Below are positions 58,466-64,000 of a stretch of 64,000 bases of DNA, in pieces. The first letter of the stretch is position 1. Each line of letters starts with the position of its first letter. The stretch comes from Comamonadaceae bacterium 2PF (GTDB lineage Bacteria > Pseudomonadota > Gammaproteobacteria > Burkholderiales > Burkholderiaceae_C): positions 28,068-92,067 of the forward strand of contig SCMV01000012.1 of NCBI GenBank assembly GCA_005502875.1, in the 5' to 3' direction. The notes under the pieces were generated by a model. It made no database searches. It saw nothing but the letters and a program-made list of their open reading frames with translations, and was not told where the DNA came from. The translations under genes were made by a program, and so were the position numbers.

Positions 58466-59910
58466 GGCCAGCCCACCGATCCGATCAGCAGCACCAGGCC
58501 GAAGACCCCGCCAGCGGCCAGGCTGGCTCGGTCCTTGACCGCGAACACCAACGGGTCATCGTGCATCTCGCCGCGATGGGCCTTGACCCACATCCAGTTG
58601 ACCCAGAAGAGCAAAACGGGCACGGCCCCCCAGATGACCTCGGGCGTTTTGTACAGGCGCGTGACGGCCTCGCTGTTGAGGTAGAGCGCCAGCACCATCG
58701 CCGCTGCGTAACCCGAAGACAGGCCCATGCCCTGAACCAAGGGAGCGTCGGTGGTGTAGTACCCGCGGCCATGCACCTTTTTCTTGCCTTTGAGGATCTG
58801 AACCTCCAGCTCGGCGTACCGTTTGACGAACGCCAGGGACAGAAAGAGGAACACCGAAAAGGCCAGCAGCCAGAAAGACATCTCCAGCCCCACCGCCGCC
58901 GCGCCGGCGACGATGCGCAAGGTGTAGAGCAAGGCCAGCGTCAGGCAATCGACAACGATCAGCCGCTTGAGCCCCATCGAGTAAGCGCAGGTGACCAGGA
59001 AATACACCGCCAGCCAACCCAGGAAGGCGGCCGAAACCTGCAAACCCACCAAGGCGCTCAAGGCCAGCAGCACCGGCGCCATGCCAACGCCGTGCAGGAT
59101 GGACAAACTGCCGGAGGCGAAAGGGCGCAGTCGCTTGCGAGGGTGTGCCCGGTCGCTGTCGAGGTCGATCAGGTCATTGGCGATGTAGACCGACGAAGCG
59201 CACAGGCTGAAGGACACGAAAGCCAGGGCCATGGCCGCCCAGTCGCCGGCGCCAGACAGCCGGTGGGCGGCGAACAAAGGCACGAACAACAACAGGTTCT
59301 TGAGCCACTGGTGCGCGCGCAGGGCCTTGACCATCGCGTGCAGCCCTCCGCCCGCCTGAGGCAGCTCCCGCTCCACACGACCCATTGCGCGGGCCCGCTC
59401 CGCCACCGATTCGGGCGCGCTGACCACCCAAGCAGCCGCCGACGCCTGCCATACGTCGATGTCGGCTGAAGAATTGCCGGCGTAGTCGAACCCACCCTGA
59501 CCAAACCGCGCGACGAGGGCTGCCGCCTTGTTCGCACCGGCCAGGTTGCTGACGCCATCGCTGGCCATGACCTCGTCAAACAGACCCAGGTGGGCAGCGA
59601 CCTGATCGGCCAGGCGGCCATCGGAGGCCGTGCAAAGCACCAGGGTTCGGCCTCGGGCCTTTTCCAGGCGCAGGGCATCCAGCAAGGTCGTGTTGAAAGG
59701 CAAAGCGCCCACGTCCACCGAGGCGCGGGCCGCGAGTTGCCGCTTCAGGTGAGCCTTGCCCCGAGCCAACCACGCCGGCAGCATCAGCAGCAGCAGGGGG
59801 GCATTGCGCACCGCGCGGACCGTGGTCTCGTGCAGCATGTCGGTGCGAATCAGGGTGCCGTCTAGGTCCACCACCAAAGGCCGAAGCGCCGTGTTCAACT
59901 GGGTCACCAT
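58459..59910 (-). CDS. HAD phosphatase fused to UbiA-type phosphoribosyltransferase
   Basis: 483 residues. Residues 1-190 form a HAD hydrolase with motif I VDLDGTL (Asp15, Asp17), CTASDG, Lys128 and YAGNSSADIDVW. Residues 195-483 form a UbiA membrane domain with NDLIDLDSDRAHPRKRLRP (NDxxDxxxD at 245-253), DCLTLALLYTLRI and DDPLVFAVKDR, the pattern of Rv3806c, which joins PRPP to decaprenyl phosphate. The HAD domain may remove the 5-phosphate, a step done in mycobacteria by a separate protein. First gene of the operon. A weak TAGAAT -10 lies at 59985-59980. Start ATG 59910; ATG 59955 is possible. Confidence 0.88.
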   Translation of the reverse strand: MVTQLNTALRPLVVDLDGTLIRTDMLHETTVRAVRNAPLLLLMLPAWLARGKAHLKRQLAARASVDVGALPFNTTLLDALRLEKARGRTLVLCTASDGRLADQVAAHLGLFDEVMASDGVSNLAGANKAAALVARFGQGGFDYAGNSSADIDVWQASAAAWVVSAPESVAERARAMGRVERELPQAGGGLHAMVKALRAHQWLKNLLLFVPLFAAHRLSGAGDWAAMALAFVSFSLCASSVYIANDLIDLDSDRAHPRKRLRPFASGSLSILHGVGMAPVLLALSALVGLQVSAAFLGWLAVYFLVTCAYSMGLKRLIVVDCLTLALLYTLRIVAGAAAVGLEMSFWLLAFSVFLFLSLAFVKRYAELEVQILKGKKKVHGRGYYTTDAPLVQGMGLSSGYAAAMVLALYLNSEAVTRLYKTPEVIWGAVPVLLFWVNWMWVKAHRGEMHDDPLVFAVKDRASLAAGGVFGLVLLIGSVGWPW

Positions 59911-60089
59911 CCCTGTTCCAGACCTTGTCAACGTTCCATCGCCGGGAACGGCCATCCCGTGGCCCGACCAAAGTTTTTGATTCTAGCTTGGCAAGCCCCT
60001 CGTCGAAGTCGAGCGCACCACCCTGCCAAGCCGAGTCTGCCCCATGGCGACAGGCTCGAAAACAACCGAAAAAACATCGGCTTCTTGCA

Positions 60090-60143
60090 GGTTCGGAACC
60101 CACGGAACCATGGCAGATTAGGCAAGGCATGGTCAGACCATGC
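60090..60143. promoter_or_regulatory. palindromes in the divergent promoter region of the two glycan operons
   Basis: Between the HAD-UbiA gene and the ACP gene (255 bases), GGTTCGGAACC (60090-60100) is a palindrome followed by a further GGAACC, and GCATGGTC-A-GACCATGC (60127-60143) is a perfect 8-bp inverted repeat 22 bases before the ACP start. Either could be an operator or a leader hairpin. No convincing -35/-10 pair is visible for the ACP operon. Confidence 0.5.
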
Positions 60144-60165
60144 TGCGCACAGAACGGGCCCGATC

Positions 60166-60462
60166 ATGAACACAGCATCCTCACCGTCCCCCTTCCGCGA
60201 CGCCGTCTTCGCCGCCATCGCAAAACTGGCACAAGAGGCCGGCACGCCCGTCACCGACGCCACCCCCCTGATCGGGGACGGCAGCGTGCTCGACTCCATG
60301 CGCCTGGTCGAGCTGTGCCTGAGCCTGGAAGACCTGGCCGGCGAGCAAGGTTTCGAGTTCGACTGGACGTCCGAGGCGGCCATGTCGCGCTCGCGCAGCA
60401 TCTTCCGAACCGCTGGCGCGCTGGCCGACGAGTTCGCGCGCCAGAGCCAGGGGGCCGCATGA
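60166..60462 (+). CDS. acyl carrier protein
   Basis: 98-residue acyl carrier protein-like domain. The phosphopantetheine-attachment serine is Ser44 in GDGSVLDSMRLVEL. It is longer than FabF-cluster AcpP and has a distinct C-terminal segment, so it is a specialised carrier. It starts a plus-strand operon and its stop overlaps the SDR start (ATGA). With an AMP-binding ligase two genes on, it likely carries a small acyl group rather than a growing fatty acid. Confidence 0.88.
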   Translation: MNTASSPSPFRDAVFAAIAKLAQEAGTPVTDATPLIGDGSVLDSMRLVELCLSLEDLAGEQGFEFDWTSEAAMSRSRSIFRTAGALADEFARQSQGAA

Positions 60463-61136
60463 TCGTCGTCACCGGCGCCAGCCGCGGCCTGGGCCGCGCC
60501 ATCGCCGAGCGGCTGATCGAACGCGGCCTGCCCGTCTTCGGCCTGGCCCGCCACACCGAGGGCCTGCCCTTCCCCGCCTTCGCCTGCGACGTCGCCGACG
60601 CCGAGCAGGTCAAGGCCGCCGCCCGGGCCGTCAAGGCCCACACCCCGGTCATCACCGGCCTGGTCAACGCCGCAGGCATCGCCTCCATGAACCTGGCGCT
60701 GACCACGCCGCCGTCGGTGGTGCAGCGCATCGTCGCCACCAACCTGATGGGCACCATCCACACCTGCCAGAGCTTTGGCGGCATGCTGGCGCGCAACAAG
60801 GCGGGCGCCATCATCAACTTCTCGACCATCGCCGTGCCCCTGGGGCTCAAGGGCGAATCGGTCTACGTGGCCTCCAAAGCCGGCGTCGAAGGCTTCAGCC
60901 GCAGCTTCGCCCGCGAGATGGGCGACTTCGGCGTGCGCGTGAACTGCATCGCCCCCGGCCCCATCCAGACCGACCTGCTCAAGAACCTGCCGCAGGCCAA
61001 CATCGACCGCATCCTCGAGCAGCAGATCCTGCGCAGGCCCTTCGAGGCCTCGGCGGTGTGCGACGTGGTCGAGCTGCTGCTGGACCAACGATCGGCCTCG
61101 CTGAGCGGACAGGTCTTTCACATCGGAGGCGCATGA
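60459..61136 (+). CDS. FabG-like short-chain dehydrogenase/reductase
   Basis: 225-residue SDR with cofactor motif MIVVTGASRGLGRAI and catalytic Ser122, Tyr136 and Lys140 (VYVASKAG). The C-terminal APGPIQTDL is typical of classical SDRs. Probably reduces or oxidises a carrier-bound 3-oxo/3-hydroxy acyl group, given the ACP beside it. Start and stop overlap its neighbours by a few bases on both sides, indicating a tightly coupled operon. Confidence 0.9.
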   Translation: MIVVTGASRGLGRAIAERLIERGLPVFGLARHTEGLPFPAFACDVADAEQVKAAARAVKAHTPVITGLVNAAGIASMNLALTTPPSVVQRIVATNLMGTIHTCQSFGGMLARNKAGAIINFSTIAVPLGLKGESVYVASKAGVEGFSRSFAREMGDFGVRVNCIAPGPIQTDLLKNLPQANIDRILEQQILRRPFEASAVCDVVELLLDQRSASLSGQVFHIGGA

Positions 61137-62431
61137 TGAGCCTGGTCGAAACCCTGCAGCGCACCTGGGGCCACACCAACGACCCCTTCCTGGTGTCCGA
61201 AACGAGCGCCTTGCGCTTCGCCGACCTGGCCGCACAGGACACGTCCGACCTGGCCAGCGTCCGCTCGGGTGACGTGGTGGCCCTGGTCGGCGACTTCGAG
61301 CCCCGCTCCATCTCGCGCCTGCTGACGCTGTTCGATCGCGGCTGCATCGTCGTGCCCCTGACCGAGGACACGGCCCACGACCACGCCTACTTCTTCGACG
61401 CCGCCCTGGTCGATGTCGTGGTGCAGGGCGACAACGTGAGCCGCCGCGCCCACGGTCAAAAGCACCCCTTCATCGAACAGTTGCGCGCCGCAGGACACCC
61501 GGGCCTGGTGCTGTTCTCCAGCGGCACGACCGGCCGGCCCAAGGCCATCCTGCACGACTTCACCCACTTCCTCAAACGCTTCAACGAGCCCCGGCCCACG
61601 CTCAAGACGCTGAACTTCCTGCTCTTTGACCACATCGGCGGGCTCAACACCCTGCTGCACACCCTGTTCAACCGGGGCACCGTGGTGGCCGCCACCGACC
61701 GCAGCATCGAATCGGTGCTGCGCGCCTGCCGCGCCTTCGATGTCGAGCTGCTGCCCACCACCCCCACCTTCCTGCGCATGATGCTCATGAGCGGCGCGGT
61801 GCCGGGCGACGTGCCGCCCAGCCTGAAGGTCATCACCTACGGCACCGAGAAGATGGACCAGCCCACGCTGGACGCCCTGTGCCGCCTGCTGCCCCAGGTC
61901 GACTTCCGCCAGACCTTCGGCATGAGCGAGCTGGGCATCCTGCGCGTGAAGTCCCGCGCCCGCGACAGCCTGTTCATGAAGGTCGGCGGCGAAGGCGTCG
62001 AGACGCGCGTCGATGACCACGTCCTCAAGATCCGCTCGCAGACCCGCATGCTGGGCTACCTCAACGCCGACTCGCCCTTCGACGACGAGGGCTGGTACAA
62101 CACCAAGGACGTGGTCGAGCAGGACGACGGCTGGTTCCGCGTCAACGGTCGCGTCTCCGACGTCATCAACGTGGGCGGGCTCAAGTTCATGGCCGCCGAC
62201 GTCGAACGCGTCGCGCTCGAGCACCCCGACGTCAGCCTGGCCAAAGCCGTGCCGCGCAACAACCCCATCACCGGGCAACACGTCGAGATGACGGTCCAAA
62301 CCAAGGCAGGCGCCACGCTGGACCGCGACGCCCTGATGCAGCACCTCACCGAGCGCCTGCCCCGCCACATGGTGCCGCGTCGCATCACGCTGGGCTCGGT
62401 CGCCGTGGGCCACCGCTTCAAGAAGGCATGA
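61136..62431 (+). CDS. AMP-binding acyl-CoA/ACP ligase-like protein
   Basis: 431 residues of the adenylate-forming superfamily: LVLFSSGTTGRPKAIL (about 125-140), TFGMSELG, then GWYNTKDVV and RVSDVINVGGLKF, with the C-terminal lysine in GHRFKKA. It is shorter than usual acyl-CoA synthetases (about 500-550 residues), mainly at the N-terminus. It probably activates a carboxylic acid and loads it on the neighbouring ACP or CoA. GGAGG is 6 bases before ATG 61136 and 3 before ATG 61133, favouring 61136. Overlaps the SDR stop and the GNAT start. Confidence 0.9.
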   Translation: MSLVETLQRTWGHTNDPFLVSETSALRFADLAAQDTSDLASVRSGDVVALVGDFEPRSISRLLTLFDRGCIVVPLTEDTAHDHAYFFDAALVDVVVQGDNVSRRAHGQKHPFIEQLRAAGHPGLVLFSSGTTGRPKAILHDFTHFLKRFNEPRPTLKTLNFLLFDHIGGLNTLLHTLFNRGTVVAATDRSIESVLRACRAFDVELLPTTPTFLRMMLMSGAVPGDVPPSLKVITYGTEKMDQPTLDALCRLLPQVDFRQTFGMSELGILRVKSRARDSLFMKVGGEGVETRVDDHVLKIRSQTRMLGYLNADSPFDDEGWYNTKDVVEQDDGWFRVNGRVSDVINVGGLKFMAADVERVALEHPDVSLAKAVPRNNPITGQHVEMTVQTKAGATLDRDALMQHLTERLPRHMVPRRITLGSVAVGHRFKKA

Positions 62432-63108
62432 AGCCCGACGACGCCACCCGCCAGGCTCGCATCCGGGCCCTCAAGGGCGACACGCTCGAGCAAGCCCGCG
62501 CCCTGCGCATCCCCATCGAAGCCGATGGCGCCGTCATCGGCTCCCTGGTGCCGATCGGCCCCTGGATCCTGAACGACGCCCACCACATCGGCCTGATCTG
62601 CCAGTGGCGCCAGGCGGCCATGAAAATGTTCATGGCGCAGTTCGACTCCACGCCCGAGCGCACCCACCGCTACCTCGAACAGCGCTCGGTGGGCGAGGCC
62701 GACCGCATCCTGTTCTTCATCCACGACGCCGATGACCGCTGCGTGGGCCACGGAGGCTTCTCCGGCATCGGCGGGGACAGCGCCGAGCTTGACAACCTCA
62801 TGCGCGGCGTGGGTGGCGGGCACCCGGCGCTGATCCAGCACGCCGAGCGCACCCTCCTGGCCTGGCTGTTCGCCCAGATGGGATCGGCCGAGATCACCGC
62901 ACGCGTGCTCTCCTACAACTGGCTGGTCATCGAATTGCACGAGCGCCTGGGTTTCAGGCGGCGCGCCAGCCTGCCGCTCAAAAAGACCGCCTTCGACGAC
63001 GGCCTGACGCTGCTGAAGCCCTGCGAGCCCGAGCAGGCCAATGTGCGGCACACCTGCATCGAGCTGGCCCTGAGTCCGGCCGACTTCGCCGCAGCCACTA
63101 CACTTTGA
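62428..63108 (+). CDS. GNAT family N-acyltransferase
   Basis: 226 residues with a GNAT fold: DRCVGHGGFSGI (beta4 region), AERTLLAWLFAQM and the terminal NWLVIELHERLGFRRR motif typical of acetyltransferases that act on amino groups of sugars or amines. In an operon with ACP, SDR and ligase it is the natural candidate to move the acyl group to an amino sugar. Its start overlaps the ligase stop by 4 bases. It has an unusually long N-terminal region (about 60 residues) before the GNAT core. Confidence 0.82.
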   Translation: MKPDDATRQARIRALKGDTLEQARALRIPIEADGAVIGSLVPIGPWILNDAHHIGLICQWRQAAMKMFMAQFDSTPERTHRYLEQRSVGEADRILFFIHDADDRCVGHGGFSGIGGDSAELDNLMRGVGGGHPALIQHAERTLLAWLFAQMGSAEITARVLSYNWLVIELHERLGFRRRASLPLKKTAFDDGLTLLKPCEPEQANVRHTCIELALSPADFAAATTL

Positions 63109-63160
63109 ACCTCTGAAAGACAGGCCAAGGCACCGGCGGGCCCAAGGCCGCTGAGCAAAG

Positions 63161-63973
63161 GTGCCTTCCTTGACCACGATCTTTGTCGACCTCACCGACG
63201 TGATGCTGTTCCTGCGGCGGGGCGGCACGCTCACCGGCATCCAGCGGGTGGAGATCAACGCCCTGTGGGAAATCATGCGTTTGCCCCGGCGCCTGCCCTT
63301 CAAGGGCCTGGTGGTGGAGCAAAACGGCAGCTGCCACGCCTTCGATCTGGGCTTCCTGGCCGATCAGGCGCAGTTCGACCCCGAAGACTTCCACCGCCGA
63401 GGCTGCCAGGACATCAGCGACCGCTGGCCCAACGAGATCCGGCTCAAGCAGCGCCTGGCCGCGCACCCCGGCCCAGGCACCTGGCGCCGCATCCAGCGCC
63501 AACTGATCAAGGCCGCCACCTTGCTGCAGGCCAGGCTGAACCCCGCCACCCTGATCGAGCAAGGCCTGCTGCGCGCCCCTGCCAACCACCCCAGCCAGCG
63601 CGGCGTGCAACGCGACATCGCGCTGCAAGCTTCGGACGTCTACGTCTGCCTGGGCACGGCCTGGAACCGCGAGTGGTCCACCGACATCGCCGAGCGCCAC
63701 GCAGCGCGCGGCGGCAAGGTCGTGCAGATGATCCACGACCTGGTGCCCGTGCTGCGCACCGACCTGCACGAGGGCAGCGTCAACAGCGCCTTCGGCCGCT
63801 GGCTGGAGAAGATGGCTCGCTGCACCTCGCAGTTCGTGTGCGTGTCGCAAAACACCGGCCGAGACCTGGCCGGCTACCTGCAAGAGCGCGGGCGCCAGAC
63901 GCCCATCGGGGTCACCGCCCTGGCGCACGAGTTCAAGGGCCAGCCCCGCGGCGCCCGGAAAACACCAGGGTGA
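63161..63973 (+). CDS. glycosyltransferase-like protein, C-terminal domain missing
   Basis: 270 residues that match the N-terminal half of glycosyltransferases starting FVDLTDVMLFLRRGGTLTGI and containing MIHDLVPVLRTDLHEGSV and FVCVSQNTGRDLAGYL. Family members usually continue with a GT-B C-terminal domain; here the frame stops at 63973 after RKTPG. Either the gene is truncated, shifted in frame near 63950, or a short form. On the other strand an ORF that enters from the window edge ends at 63933 and overlaps it, so a rearrangement is possible. I cannot decide from 27 bases of remaining sequence. Confidence 0.7.
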   Translation: MPSLTTIFVDLTDVMLFLRRGGTLTGIQRVEINALWEIMRLPRRLPFKGLVVEQNGSCHAFDLGFLADQAQFDPEDFHRRGCQDISDRWPNEIRLKQRLAAHPGPGTWRRIQRQLIKAATLLQARLNPATLIEQGLLRAPANHPSQRGVQRDIALQASDVYVCLGTAWNREWSTDIAERHAARGGKVVQMIHDLVPVLRTDLHEGSVNSAFGRWLEKMARCTSQFVCVSQNTGRDLAGYLQERGRQTPIGVTALAHEFKGQPRGARKTPG

Positions 63974-64000
63974 CGTCGCGACGACCGGTTTGGTCCAGGG

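Overview
The window is GC-rich chromosomal DNA of a betaproteobacterium, almost certainly Burkholderiales (Comamonadaceae or the Rubrivivax/Leptothrix/Aquabacterium group). This is inferred from the gyrA-serC-pheA-tyrA-aroA/cmk-rpsA-ihfB-lapA-lapB gene order, the aroA-cmk fusion, the proteobacterial GshA type and the rsmB-DUF4390-ntrY-ntrX order. No IS element, integrase, CRISPR array or rRNA operon was seen. One tRNA gene (Phe) is present.

Layout. 1-12 kb: housekeeping run, all on the plus strand: 3' end of gyrA, a DUF2059 exported protein, aromatic/serine biosynthesis (serC, pheA, tyrA, an aroA-cmk fusion), rpsA, ihfB and the LPS-assembly regulators lapA and lapB. 12-16 kb: comM on the minus strand, divergent from a glnK-amtB operon that has a readable sigma-54 promoter with NtrC-type enhancer sites. 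16-25 kb: gshA, kup, a BenE-type transporter, gshB, the ABC-F ATPase uup and, on the minus strand, ptsI. 25-32 kb: an OlsB-like acyltransferase preceded by four in-phase PHO-box repeats, then rsmB, a DUF4390 gene, ntrY, an ntrX lacking its AAA+ domain, and tRNA-Phe. 32-34 kb: a lipoprotein built of seven repeats (probable seven-bladed beta-propeller) and a YkgJ-type cysteine cluster protein.

34-47 kb is an LPS core / surface glycan region: a polysaccharide deacetylase, GT4 and GT9 glycosyltransferases, the ADP-heptose genes (hldA, an hldC-gmhB fusion, hldD), msbA, a DUF5672 protein and a two-domain GT2.

47-60 kb is the most striking part. It is a ten-gene minus-strand operon with clear counterparts of the mycobacterial decaprenyl-phospho-arabinose (DPA) pathway: a UbiA-type phosphoribosyltransferase fused to a HAD phosphatase, a DprE1-like FAD oxidase, a DprE2-like reductase and a GtrA/Rv3789-like membrane protein. 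They are interleaved with three large polytopic membrane proteins that could be lipid-sugar-dependent glycosyltransferases, an NAD-dependent epimerase, an FAD oxidoreductase and a TylF-type methyltransferase. I infer that the operon makes a polyprenyl-phosphate-linked pentofuranose and transfers it, outside the cytoplasmic membrane, to a surface glycan or protein. 60-64 kb holds a divergent operon (acyl carrier protein, SDR, AMP-binding ligase, GNAT acyltransferase, and a glycosyltransferase that stops early) that looks like a small acyl-group supply and transfer cassette.

Most long ORFs on the strand opposite these genes are shadows caused by high-GC codon usage. No gene-free stretch exceeds 300 bases.
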